Shown in pieces: positions 23,111 through 33,079 of a DNA stretch of 64,000 bases. The notes under the pieces were generated by a model. It saw only the letters and a list, made by a program, of their open reading frames with translations. It was not told the origin of the DNA and made no database searches. This DNA is from Agelaius tricolor. Lineage: Eukaryota > Chordata > Aves > Passeriformes > Icteridae. Where the stretch lies: NCBI GenBank assembly GCA_023055355.1, contig JALJCS010000029.1:4030001-4094000 (forward strand). The letters run 5' to 3'. The position numbers were made by a program, and so were the translations under genes. Positions within the stretch are counted from its first letter, which is position 1. Each line of letters begins with the position of its first letter.

Positions 23111-25967
23111 TCCCTGGTGGTTCCCAGTGTGCTCCTTGCTCTGTTTCATGTCCCAGACTGGTGGGTTACATCAGTTACTCCTGCCACCTCAACACCCAAG
23201 CTTTGTGCTCCTGAGTCAGGGAAGAGGCAGTTTGGTTTGATTTTTAACAATACACAGAGAATTTCCATACTGCCTTTAGTTCTCAGGAGAGGAAAGGTGC
23301 CTGACTATTATGGGAATTGTTTGTTCTTACAATAAAAAGGAGTGAATTACCAACAATCTTTGCTTAAAACAGAAATTATTTGTCACTGATCTAAGATGAC
23401 CTGCAAGTTGCCTGTAGATGGAGCTTGAGTTTCTGCAAGGATTATGCTGAGCCTCCCTCGGAAAAAGGGTGGAGAGCTGGAAATGGAAGCGCCCAAAATC
23501 CAATACAGGAAACCCACAAGCAGCCTGAAAAGCCTCCAGGTTTCCTCCACCACTTTAACACAGGTCTGCTCGCTCTCCCAGCTCCTTTCTGCAATGCAAG
23601 GGGTGGTTAAAGGGCTGATCTTGGAAAGCAAAGAGCTTCCACCAACCCTGCAGGAGCCAGGGAGATTTGCAGGCTCAGCCCATCTCACCACCAGGATGAG
23701 GGAGAGGACCTGGCCATCCAGAGCTAGCAGGACTGGGGCTAATTCTGCAAGAGCTACACACTGGAATTACAGCTCTCACTTTTTCCAAGCCCAGCTCCTT
23801 GGTTTGAGCCCCAGGAAAAGTGCCATTTGCAGGGAGGACAGCAGAGGACACCACCACCTCCTCCTGTGGGTGCACAGGAGAAAACACCATTTAGCAATGA
23901 CACCACTCGCTGGGAAAGACTTCCCAGGGCACTTTTCCCTGCCTGGCTCTTCATAGGAAATCACAGCCTGCAAATAAACATCAGCCCCATCCTCAAGATG
24001 CTCCACCTTTGTTCTCCTGCCTTCAAGCCCCCACTGATGCCACCTCCTTGGCTTGCTGGGTGCAATTCCCTGCCTATCTCCAGATCCTAAGGGAAGATGG
24101 AAAACTGCTTGGCACCCACAGGCTGCAGAGGGGTAGCAGCAGGGAAACAGGGAGAGGAGGGAAGGGAAGGAGCACTGGGAAACAGCAGAGCAAGAAAAGA
24201 TGGAGCAGACTGGGAGCAAATGGGAGCTGGGGGCAGAAACCTGCCTGCAGCAGGGGAGAGCTGGACTCGAGGAGGAGAAGGGAGGGGGTAAGAACATGGA
24301 AAAGAGGCACTGGGGAGCATGGGTAGGAGCAGATGCCAAGGGGGGAAATGGATAAACTCAGGTGCTTTTGGGGCAGGGGCTTCCCCTAAGTGTCAGCACT
24401 TTGGGGATGCAGAGTTTCTTATGGGGAGGCTAAAACCTCCCACCACTCCAGGGCTGCTTCACAAACATCCCCTCCTGAAAGCAGCACAGAAAAGGGGACA
24501 GAAGACTAGAAATTAAAAAAAAAAAATGAAAAAAAGGAGATCCAAGTCAGCCCTCTGCTGGCAGCAGGCTCGGCTGGACGTGCAGGGGCTCCCCTGGGAG
24601 CAGGCACAGGCACCCATCCTGCTCTGAGCAGCACCAGCATCGCCTCCGAGAGCCCCAGAGCCACACTTCACTGCAGAGACAAGTTCCAACAGCAAGGAAA
24701 AGAGCGCCAGGGCCAAAGGCACCTCTCTTGGGGACTGTCCTTCTTTAAACTGCTTTACTCACACAGCTCAGGTTAATCATCATTGCAGTTCAATTAGGAA
24801 GAGCACAAGGGGACCCCAGGAACACGGGGTGATGACAACAAGCATGTCCCAGCGGGCAGAAAAAGGGACAGCATCCCAAAGTCTGGCACTGAGCGTGGTG
24901 GGAAGAGGGCAGACAGGCAACCAACACCTCCCTCCACAGCACAGAACCCACAGAGCCTCAGCCAGAGCCTGACCCCCAAAACCACCAAACACTTTCTCTA
25001 CAAAGCCCACCTCAGGCACGGAAAGCTGCCCAGGTGAGCGCAGCTCCCTGTGCCCAAAGCAGCAGCAGCTCCTCAGCCCTGCGCCGGCTCTGCTGCTCAC
25101 GGAGAGCGTGCCAGGCTCTGCTTGGGCCATCCCCGTGCCCGGCTCTGGCAAGAGCAGCTGCTCTCTGCTGCAGAGACCCTGCTCCTTAGGCTTTGAGCGA
25201 GCCTCGGGTGAGGGGCACACGCTGCTCGCTGGTGCAGGCAAAGCAGACAAACTCCTCCGGGCTCTCCTGCTCCACGCTCACGTCCCAGCACCCCCGAGCT
25301 CCTTCCCCCAGTGCCACAGCTCCCGGATGAACCAGCTCGGGTCCTCCCGGGGCTGCCTGAAGCACGCACAGCACGACCCAAAGCCTCGCTGCCCTCCAAA
25401 AAAAGGCTGGGCTGCTCCTCTGGCCGCGATGCCTGTGGAGAGCTGCGGTGCTACCTGGGCACAGCACCGCGTACACCTGTAACTCATTCAGGGAATGAAA
25501 GGGATGCTCGGCTGGGCTGTGCGGCACAGGAGTGACCCATCTGCATATCAGCCGCCTGTGTTTCTCCTACAGCAAACAACGTAAGGGAAAGCATCCATCA
25601 GAATTCATAAGATGCACCCCTGGAGTAAAAGATTGATTTGATATTAACGGATTCGTGCAGAGACTATAAAGCGATCGAGGAAAACACTGACACCTCGGAG
25701 GCATCGCAGCCCTGGAAAGCCGCTGGCAGTGCAGGCTTGCACCGGTGCCAGCAGCACGGACCCCCCTCCCCTCTCACACAGGCACAACTTTGGGGTTTTC
25801 GGGCAGCACTCACTCACTGTCTGCCACCTAAACCCCCGGGTCGTCTCCTCGTCTGGCACCCGCAGCCCCCCCAGGAGGTTGCCAAAACCCCGCGCTGCAG
25901 CCCGAAAAGCACCGAACGCAGCCGTCCCTCCACAAGCGCTCGCACGGGGTGACCCCACCACCACGAC
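23111..25967. other. 5' part of intron 1 approaching the exon
   Basis: No repeat recognised apart from purine-rich text at 24120-24310. From about 25.0 kb CpG content rises towards the island. A repeat-free block at 25540-25690 (TCTGCATATCAGCC, GATATTAACGG, AAAGCGATCGAGG) could be a promoter-proximal element. The long plus-strand open frame 25729-26634 is antisense to the exon and follows from GC richness. Confidence 0.45.
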
Positions 25968-26055
25968 GGGGACAAGCTGCCACCCGGAGTGTCCCCTGCC
26001 ACCGCGGGGACAAGCTGCCACCCGGAGTGTCCCCTGCCACCGCGGGGACAAGCCC
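25968..26055. repeat. 38-bp tandem repeat, about 2.3 copies, with CTCF-like cores
   Basis: The motif GGGGACAAGCTGCC recurs at 25968, 26006 and shortened at 26044, an exact 38-bp period. It lies 130-215 bp inside intron 1, next to the exon. Each of two copies carries minus-strand CCCCGCGGTGGCAG (25996-26009 and 26034-26047), which fits the CTCF core CCGCGNGGNGGCAG at all but one position. The repeat is directly visible; CTCF binding is inferred. Confidence 0.7.
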
Positions 26056-26178
26056 CTGGGACACGCGCAAAGTCTCCCGCTGGTCCCAGGACCCTCCGGC
26101 AGCCCCGCCGGGCACGGAACATCCCCCAAGAGCCACGCAAGCAGCACCCCCGAGCCCCCCAAGCCCCCGTGCAGCTGC

Positions 26179-26187
26179 TCCTACCTG
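26179..26187 (-). promoter_or_regulatory. 5' splice donor of coding exon 1
   Basis: On the minus strand the sequence CTCAG|GTAGGAG marks the exon end at 26185 and the intron start at 26184. Codon 56 is split AG|G, the phase expected for the IgLON exon 1/exon 2 junction. The frame meets a stop (TAG, 26183-26181) immediately after the junction, so translation must use this splice. The donor matches the consensus at GT and at the exonic CAG. Confidence 0.88.
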
Positions 26188-26351
26188 AGCGTGGCGCTCT
26201 CCCCTTGCCGCACTGTCACGTTGTCCATGGCTTTGGGGAAGGTGGCATCTCCGCTGCGCACGGGCACTCCTGCGGGCACAAGGAAGAGCAGCCTGAGACA
26301 GAGGACGACCAGGCACCTCCAGGGCAGGGCCAAGCACCCACCGACCCCCAT
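26185..26351 (-). CDS. First coding exon of an IgLON adhesion gene (NTM or OPCML), partial gene
   Basis: This exon encodes the first 55 residues plus two bases of codon 56 of an IgLON protein, a GPI-anchored neuronal cell-surface molecule with three Ig domains. The reading starts [13 protein letters not shown], runs through a hydrophobic signal peptide (about residues 6-27, core [10 protein letters not shown]) and enters the mature chain [13 protein letters not shown] followed by [16 protein letters not shown]44-V-T is an N-glycosylation sequon in the first strands of Ig domain 1; the first domain cysteine falls in the next exon, outside the window. The match to vertebrate NTM and OPCML from residue 17 on is close to exact from memory, with divergence only in the signal n-region. 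The ATG at 26349-26351 has A at -3 and G at +4, and no in-frame ATG lies upstream before the frame closes. The exon ends in a phase-2 junction (Arg AG|G) at a GT donor. NTM and OPCML are nearly identical over this exon, so the symbol is left empty. The family assignment is secure; the paralogue is not. Confidence 0.93.
26269..26300 (-). promoter_or_regulatory. In-exon alternative 3' splice acceptor (predicted)
   Basis: Inside the coding exon, minus-strand 26291-26272 is pyrimidine-rich (CTGCTCTTCCTTGTGCCCGC) and ends in AG at 26271-26270. A transcript spliced here would begin at 26269 with GA of codon Gly28 and continue into [15 protein letters not shown] and OPCML are known to have alternative isoforms with a different signal peptide joined exactly at Gly before VPVRSGD, so this is the expected junction, in matching phase (G|GA). 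The tract also encodes LLFLVPA of the resident signal peptide. The site is read from sequence; its use here is inference. Confidence 0.6.
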
Positions 26352-26712
26352 CCTGGGCAGCGGGGACTTTTCCAACAGGCAAAAAACACACCCGACAAGG
26401 CGAAAAGGGGGAAGGGGTGGGTGGAGAGGAGGGATGGGGGGGAGCAAAACCACCGGGGCGAGCGCTGCGGAGCTCCACGGAGATCAGGAGAGCCCCCGGC
26501 AAGGCTGGCTGCGAGCGCTGAGCCTGCCGAGCGGCATCGGAGGGAGTCCCGCTGTCCTCGGGCGAGGGAGGAGGACGGGAGGGCCGGGGGGAGGAGGAGG
26601 AAGAGGAGGAGAGAAGGTGCGGAGCACGAGATGAAGGTCACAGATGTGTGGCTGCTGGAGACGCTACTTTCAGCTGCAGCTGGGCAGGCGCTGCGGAGAT
26701 CTGGCATCAAAA

Positions 26713-26720
26713 GTTTATAA
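26713..26720 (-). promoter_or_regulatory. TATA-like element upstream of the exon
   Basis: Minus-strand TTATAAAC lies about 360 bp upstream of the start codon, inside otherwise GC-rich DNA. If used, transcription would begin near 26685 and leave a 5' UTR of about 330 nt. CpG-island promoters often lack a working TATA box, so this is a weak candidate. Confidence 0.25.
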
Positions 26721-27035
26721 CCCACGGAGGAAACGTGAGTGTCTGTGAAAGGAAGGGGAGGGCGGCATCGGCACCGGGGGGGACACAGCGGGCCGGGGCT
26801 GGGCTGTTCTCCGGCTCTTGAGCTTTTGTTTAAATCACAGAGAGAAAGGAGAATTAAAAAAAAAAAAAAATTAAAAAAATTTTAAAACCCAATAAAGCTC
26901 CCAAAATCCCGGTTCTGTCGCAAGATCGAAACTTCCCCGCGGAGCTGCAGGCGATGTCCGCGATGCTCCTGGGCTGTGTCCAGAGGGTCTGGGAGCCCCG
27001 CGGGGCCGGTGGCTGCTCGGGCTGCGGCTCAGGCG

Positions 27036-27070
27036 CGCAGCGGGGCGGGGGGGATGCGGGGGGGCGGCGG
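27036..27070 (+). promoter_or_regulatory. G-quadruplex-prone G-run cluster
   Basis: Runs of 4, 7 and 7 guanines separated by one to four bases, followed by GGCGGCGG, lie about 690 bp upstream of the start codon, on the strand opposite to the gene. The pattern meets the usual loop rules for intramolecular G4 folding because the seven-base runs can be split. Folding and function are inferred. Confidence 0.4.
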
Positions 27071-27320
27071 CGACAGCAGCACCCCGGCCCCGGCCGGCAG
27101 CATCCCCGGGGTTGTCATGGCAGCGGCTCCAGCGCTGCCCGGCGCCTCGGCTCCCGCACGGCCCGAGCCCCGCACACGGGCGGGCGGGCGGGCGGCAGCG
27201 GGGCGGGATGCGCAGGAGGACACGCACATTAACCCCTGCCGCGCCGCGCTCTGCGGGGGCACCGGGGATGCCGCCAGCCGAGGGACCCCCAAGCCTTGCC
27301 CCGCTTCAGCCCCGCTGCAG

Positions 27321-30300
27321 AGGGGGCGTTTCTCTCGCTTGCCCTCCAGAGCAGCAGGTTGCCCAAACCCTCGCCCACAGCAGCATCTTTCCCTGCCTCC
27401 ACCTGTTGATGCATATCCCTGTGGGGACTGGCTCCAGTTCTCTCTCTCTGTGTGAGAAACAGGGTCCTGTCCCCACGTCCTTTCCTATGGCATAATGTAA
27501 GACAGCTCCAGAGCATCTCCTCTCCTGTCCCCGCTTGCTGACACTGAGATCCTTGAATTAGGAAGCCCAAGGGCTTTCCACCCTGCCACTCACAACAGAG
27601 CATCAACAATAAATTTCAACAAATTTCCTCCTCAACAATAAATTTCAACAAATTTCCTCCTTTGGAGACACCTACACACCACCATTTATCTCCTCAAAGA
27701 GCAGCTGGAGGCACCAAGACCTTGGTGACCACCCAGACACACCTGTGTGTGCCCACAGAATGAAAACTGACCCTGTGCTGCCAGGATTCCTCATGCAGTT
27801 CCTCAGCCCAAACCAGGCTGGACCTTGGCTAGGTGCCTTCCTCCAAAGGACATCTGCCTCCTCTGCTGATGTATCCCAGGGAACCTGTCCCTCTCAGGGG
27901 CTGGAGGAGGGAAATAACCACCAACAAAGGAGTTCTGGCTAATTCAGGACCCCGACCTCATCCAGAGATCCAAACACAGCTGTTAGAACTGATAAAGGGG
28001 TTTTGCAAGGAGTTTTCAGTGATCCCAAGCCCAATTTTCAGCAGAACAGGTTCTTTGTACGTGGCAGGGGGACTCAGTGACCCCAAACAGCCACTAGCCA
28101 CAGGCTGGCACTGCAGGGATGTGTGCTGGCAACCCAGCACCAGCTCAGCACCGGAGAGATGCTCTCTGCAGCCTGGATAAATAGGGCAGCCTGGGAACCC
28201 AGGGAAGCAGGGAGAAAAGCAGGGCTGGGTTTTCCATCAGAAAGCTCCTCAGCTACTGAAAAGTTGCCTTAACCCCAACTGTGCAGGCTGGCTGCTCCCA
28301 TACCAGGGATTCTTTGGGAGGAGGATGGGAGAGGAAGGACACTCTGCTCCTTCCTGAGCTGCTCCACTCTGCCACGGAGGAGCTGGAAGGGAGGGAGCAG
28401 CAGGGGCCAGCACAGACCCATGGCAGCCCCCAGCAGTGAGACCACGGGCACTGCTGAGCCTCACCCAGCAGCAGGATTAGCTCCAGGGGACAAGGATGCT
28501 GCAGGGACCACAAGCTCTGCTGGGTAAAGTCATGTTTACCCCTTGGGATAGGAGCTGTAGATGTAGAGCGTGTGTAGCACAAAGCCTGCCAGAGCCAGAG
28601 CAATCCAGGAGAGGGAAGATTTATAGGGGAAAAAAGCCTGTCTGCCTCACAAAGAGACTCTGAGGAGGCTGGAGAGCCATGGATCCATGAATGGATGCAA
28701 AGGCAGGGAATGAATGGACAGACAGAGAACTAAACTGGCTGCTACAGACAGGTAAGGGGATATGGGGCATCAAGGAGGGGAGAGAGAGAGGGCTGGGAAA
28801 TGAATGTGATCCATATCTGTGTAGCTGGGTAGGGACCCAACAGCCTGGAATGGCTGTGCAGCAGACATGGCTCAACCATGCTCATCCCAGAGGCCACTGT
28901 GGGCACCCAGGGAACCAGAGCAGCCTCTCCTGGTTTGGTATTCTGGGCCACCCCATCACAAATATGTGCCAGTCCCACTTGTGGGGTTACCAATACCTCT
29001 CCAGTGACTGCACTGCCATCAAATGATGGGACGTGGGAGAGAAAAGGGCAGGAGGGAAAAACTTGAAATCCAGGAGGCTGCAAAATTTTCACGAAGCACA
29101 AAGTCAGCAGACACAGAGGCAGAGGCACTTTTGCACCGAGACAGTTGCAGACCTGAGGTTGCACAGGGTGGCTCCAGCTCAGGTCTGTGGCTAAAAATAT
29201 CGCCTGGCTGAGAGGGACTCAAGGCTGGCACAGGCCCTAGGGGCACCAGGCAGATGGCAGTGGTGGATCCTGCTCCTCACGGTGACGTTAACAAGCCCTG
29301 ACCTTCTCTCATCATCCCAGAGGCTCAGGGAGAAACTGAGCCGGCAAGGACGAGTCCCTGCACCTCCCTGGCTGTCGCCTCCCAGCCCACTGTCAATCTC
29401 AGCTGTTATTAGTGGCGCAGTTTAGCCTCCCTCTCCCTCCGAGATTTCTCCCTCGTTGCTCTAATCAGGAGCTTGCAAATGTCAGGAGTACAGGCCTGGA
29501 AGTAATTAGTGAGGGACCAGAGCCTGGGGGCTGTGGGGGAGCTCAGCCACTGAGCTGCTCCAGTGTCAGACTGGGAATGAGCCTGCAGCCACTGGGACCT
29601 ACGGGTGGCCATGCTGGGTTTCATTCCCCAGCCTCATTCCTGCTCCCAGATGATTTCCCTTTTCTCCACACAGCTCAGGGCACACTGAAATGCTCACTGT
29701 GCAGCAGGGAGTGAGTCCAGCTCCCTTGGGATCAGTGCAGTGAGGGAGGGAGGGACTGCAGCACCACTGGGACACTGCACACTTGGCCAGCAAGTGCCAC
29801 CTCCTCCTCTGGGACACTGCCTCTTCCAAAAGAGATCCAAGGACCATTTCTCTCTCCTTTTAAACCTGCCTGGGTAGGGGAATGCTAGGAAACATGGACA
29901 CAGCTGTACCACAGAGGTGTGCTTCACCCTAGGACAGCAGCCTTTCCCTCAGTGGGCACAACAAACCATGTGCTTGTCACAGTCCTCAGCAAGCAAAGAG
30001 AATTACATCTTAAGGCAAAGATAATGGGAAAGAATGTTGGGTTTTTTTTATTTTTTCCCTTTCTCTGAGGTGAACTTTGCTGTCTCTCAGACATTCAGCC
30101 TTGTTCAAAGGGGTTCATGGGGTTAATTAAACCGTTGCTCAAGGGGTTAAAGCTGCACCCAGGAAAGCAAAAACCCAGCACAGCTGTAGGGAAAAGCAGC
30201 CCTTGGAGGCCTTGTGCTTTTTTAATCAAAGAGTAATCTTTGCTCCCAGGGATTCACCCTCCAGCACTGGTGGAAGTGGAAGTTCTCCAGATCTCCCTCT

Positions 30301-30585
30301 GGAGGGAGCCCAGACAAGACTTTCAACAACAACAGCTCCTCTCTGGTCCCCAGCTGGCAGACAGCCACGGGCACTTTTTTCACAAAATTGGGCTCTTTTA
30401 AGGCATCTCTTTCCTGGGGCATGGGGAATATCTAATCCTGAGCATCTCGGCCACCCTACCTGGCCAAGACATATGTGACACCTCCATGGTGAATGTGGAG
30501 CTGTGTCTTGGTCCCCTGCATCCTCCAGATGGTGTCTGGGCTCGGGGCTATAAGATTGTTAACTAATTTCTTTCCACACTATTAT
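27321..30585. other. Sequence upstream of the promoter, no genes
   Basis: Contains a 29-bp direct duplication (27603-27660) and otherwise unique DNA. The block 29270-29530 is repeat-free with AGCTGTTATTAGTGG and GGAAGTAATTAGTG, a weak enhancer candidate. No exon recognised on either strand. Confidence 0.45.
27603..27660 (+). repeat. Exact 29-bp direct duplication
   Basis: TCAACAATAAATTTCAACAA plus nine further bases occurs at 27603-27631 and again at 27632-27660 with no difference, so the event is recent. Confidence 0.9.
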
Positions 30586-30670
30586 CCCCTCCTCCCTCTC
30601 CTCCCACCTCCTCTTTCTCTCCCTCCTTCTCTCCATCTGTCTCTACCCCTTTTCTTCTCCACCTTTCTCT
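30586..30670 (+). repeat. Polypyrimidine tract
   Basis: About 85 bp almost entirely C and T (CCTCCCTCTCCTCCCACCTC and similar), about 3.3 kb upstream of the CpG island. It is prone to triplex or non-B DNA if mirror-symmetric, which I cannot confirm by eye. Confidence 0.7.
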
Positions 30671-30839
30671 TGCACACTTGCAGCTGCTAATTTTTCCCCA
30701 GCAGATTTGGCAATCCATCCTGACACCTCTTCCCCCACACCCCACAGCCCCGCTTTGTGCTTTTTCCCATTTGCTGCTGAATATTCTCATTTCTTCACCC
30801 AAAAGAGATGGCACGAGCACAGGCAGGAGGAATACACAT

Positions 30840-30845
30840 CCTCCC
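30840..30845 (+). repeat. Target site duplication CCTCCC, left copy
   Basis: Perfect 6-bp partner of 31524-31529, abutting the LTR. Confidence 0.9.
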
Positions 30846-31523
30846 TGTAGGAGTGACGGGGGGTAGGACAGTCAGGACGGATGGAGACGAGAGATCTCTG
30901 AAACCAGGGCTTGGAATTTGGGGTTTATTGCAAAGGGCCTGGGTGCAGGGCCCTGCTGGGAGCTGCCAGGCACAGCTCAGAGCAGGACTGAGAGAAGAGA
31001 GGGGGAGAGAGGATGAGAGGGTGAGAGAGTAAAAGCGTAAGAGAGTAAAAGGGGTAAGAGTGTAAAAGGGGTAAGAGTCTAAAAGGCAAGAGCTAAGAGA
31101 CAAGAGGTAAGAGTGCAAAGTTCTTGTTACAATACAATAAATCATCTTCTGTGTTGAATATTCTGATTCTCACTAACCAATCTAGTACAAGATACAAATT
31201 CCTATAGCATTTACATACAGCCTATAAGAATCACTACTTTACCATCCTGTGTTACATTTTAAACCCTAAAAACTCCTCTTTGGGCCCCTTCTGCCAAGCT
31301 GGCAGGGTCTGCTCTGCCCCTTGGGCCTGTCTGCAAGCAGAGGGTGTTGTTCCATCAAAAGGGGATCACCTTCAGCAGCCACACCATTGTTTTCCAGTTG
31401 TTCAGTAACTGAGGGATCTCAAAGCTTGCTTTCATTTCAATCTCGCTTATAGTTTCCATATTCTCCAAATCTTTTGCCAGACAATCGTATTTATAAAGCT
31501 CTCCTGTTTCATCTTCCCCAACA
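30846..31523 (-). mobile_element. Solo LTR of an avian ERVK-like endogenous retrovirus, family A copy 2
   Basis: A 678-bp LTR with the same termini as 11486-12091 (right end TGTTGGGGAAGAT, left end CACTCCTACA) and about 95 percent identity outside indels. It is longer mainly because a TAAGAGAGTAAAAGGGG-type array has expanded (about 31018-31125). The AATAAA signal is at 30924-30929 (minus). The target duplication CCTCCC is perfect. It lies about 3.5 kb upstream of the CpG island in the gene's orientation, so it could in principle act as an upstream promoter or polyadenylation site; no evidence for either. Confidence 0.93.
31018..31125. repeat. Expanded 16-18-bp repeat inside the solo LTR
   Basis: Units of the type GTAAGAGTGTAAAAGGG, about five to six degenerate copies, against one or two in the sister LTR at about 11655-11690. 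The length difference of about 72 bp explains the LTR size difference. Confidence 0.8.
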
Positions 31524-31529
31524 CCTCCC
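31524..31529 (+). repeat. Target site duplication CCTCCC, right copy
   Basis: Partner of 30840-30845. Confidence 0.9.
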
Positions 31530-32954
31530 CATGCAGGGAGAATCACATCTCACTGTCCTGGGACAAACCTGAGCACCCACCAGTTTGTGGAAGGGGCACA
31601 AAGCCAAGCATCACCCCTTTCCCAGGTGGAAAGCCTTGGGAATGGGATCCACAGCTGCACTGACCACTGCCAGGCCAGTGCCACACACACACCTCCCCCT
31701 CTCTCACCTCAGCCTCTTCCCAGCAGAATTTATTTATCCCACTTAATTTTTCCAGTTGTTTTATCTTGTTTTATCTTCAGACTAAATCAGGCTCTCTCTG
31801 CAAACGGAACTTTTATTTTCCGTGCTGTTACATTTAATGCGTTTTATCGCACAAATTCAGCAAAAGAGGAAAAAAAAAAAATTAAACAACCTGCTGAGGT
31901 AATTGTGGGAAAAAAATGCGACTCGTTCTTCACATTGATCGTGGTGCTTGAGCTCCAAGGGCAGAAAATCCAGACTGGAGGCTCAGGCTCCTCATTTACA
32001 ACTGGCTCAGGGCTGGTTTAGCAGTCAGTGCCCAGGTAGCCCCTCCAACCCCATCCTCGTGCCCTAAATTCACACACAAATCCTTCCCTCTTCCACAAAA
32101 TCCCCCCAGGGCCACACAAACCCAGCCTGGAGTCAGGATTACAGCGTGGGAAGGCAGGTCGTGGTTGAGCAGGACCCACAGCAATCCCTGGGGATTTTAA
32201 TGGGATTACTCCACACTTAATGCTCAGCTGCAATCCCCGGCTGAACCCCGGCATATGGCACGTTTAAAGAGTGTGTAAACCTGACAAATGAAATCCAAAA
32301 CGGAGGCAGCTCCACAGACACCCACCTGGTGCAGTTAAAGCAGCCTCCTCCTTACACCAAATATTAAAGGAATAAACAACACCAGCTCTGAGAACACCCG
32401 GTGCTGCTCAAGCAAAGCTCGGAGGGGCTGGGACACCCAGGGGCAGCAGAACCATCACAACATCACCCTAAAAGCTTGAAAAACATGGATTTAATTTTCC
32501 TGAAGCATTTCTGACAACCATCCAGCATGATTTAGGGTTTTTTTAATTTTTTTTTTTCTAAGGAAAGCAAAATGTTAAGATTTTCTCTGCGATGCCAAGA
32601 TTTTTTTTTTTTTTTGTTGCCATTTCTGATGGTATTTAGTTCATTTGGGCAAATTTTCAACTTCTGTGCAGTCCCTTTCCCTGAAAATCCAACTCTAGAG
32701 GGAAGGGATGTTGGGGGGGCATTACAGACATGTGACATTTTGCTTCATTGCCAAAACATTTCCATATCAAAGCAGCCAAAGTTCAAGCTGCCCTAGCAAG
32801 GACATTGTCTTGGAAAAAAAAAACAAAACCAAACCAAACAGCACAACAAAAATCCATCACGGTGCACAGTCTCTGCCAAAGAGATGCTTCCAGGAGCCCT
32901 GTCCCAAATTTGCCACATCCCTGGGAAGCAGACAGTGACAGACAAGGGGGAATG
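31530..32954. other. Upstream unique sequence
   Basis: T-rich runs at 32545-32560 and 32600-32615; no transposon, exon or RNA gene recognised. Confidence 0.5.
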
Positions 32955-33075
32955 ACTTTGACCTGACAGAGGGCAGGTTTCAACTGGGTATTAGGAAGGG
33001 TGAGATAAATTGGATATTAAGATGTGAGGGTGAGAGGCACTGGTCATTTCCAGAGAAGATGTGGGTGTCCCATAA
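32955..33075 (+). mobile_element. CR1 fragment
   Basis: GACAGAGGGCAGGTTTCAAC, TGGATATTAAGATGTGAGGG and AGGCACTGGTCATTTCCAGA correspond to the CR1 region upstream of the extreme 3' end. It faces the next CR1 fragment in opposite orientation. Confidence 0.8.
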
Positions 33076-33079
33076 GAGA

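Larger units (their letters stand above)
26352..27320 (-). promoter_or_regulatory. CpG island promoter and 5' UTR of the IgLON gene
   Basis: GC- and CpG-dense DNA extends upstream (rightward) of the start codon. It includes GC-box-like runs GGGCGGGCGGGCGGGCGG near 27179-27196 and a G-rich stretch at 27036-27070. A purine tract (about 26587-26616) lies in the presumed 5' UTR. The island also runs left over the exon to about 25.9 kb. This is the usual layout of a vertebrate neuronal-gene promoter. The transcription start cannot be placed from sequence alone. An A-rich run at 26856-26885 interrupts the island. Confidence 0.7.

Noticed and set aside
26352..26453. N-terminal extension of the exon frame to 26453
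   Set aside because: The frame is open but its first codon there is GTG, there is no ATG before 26351, and family proteins start at MGV.
25729..26634. 301-codon plus-strand open frame over the CpG island
   Set aside because: It is antisense to the recognised exon, lies in GC-rich DNA where stop codons are rare, and consists of Pro/Arg/Ser/Gly-rich text with no domain.
26216..26725. 169-codon minus-strand open frame overlapping the exon in another frame
   Set aside because: Shadow frame in GC-rich sequence; the true frame is fixed by the IgLON match.
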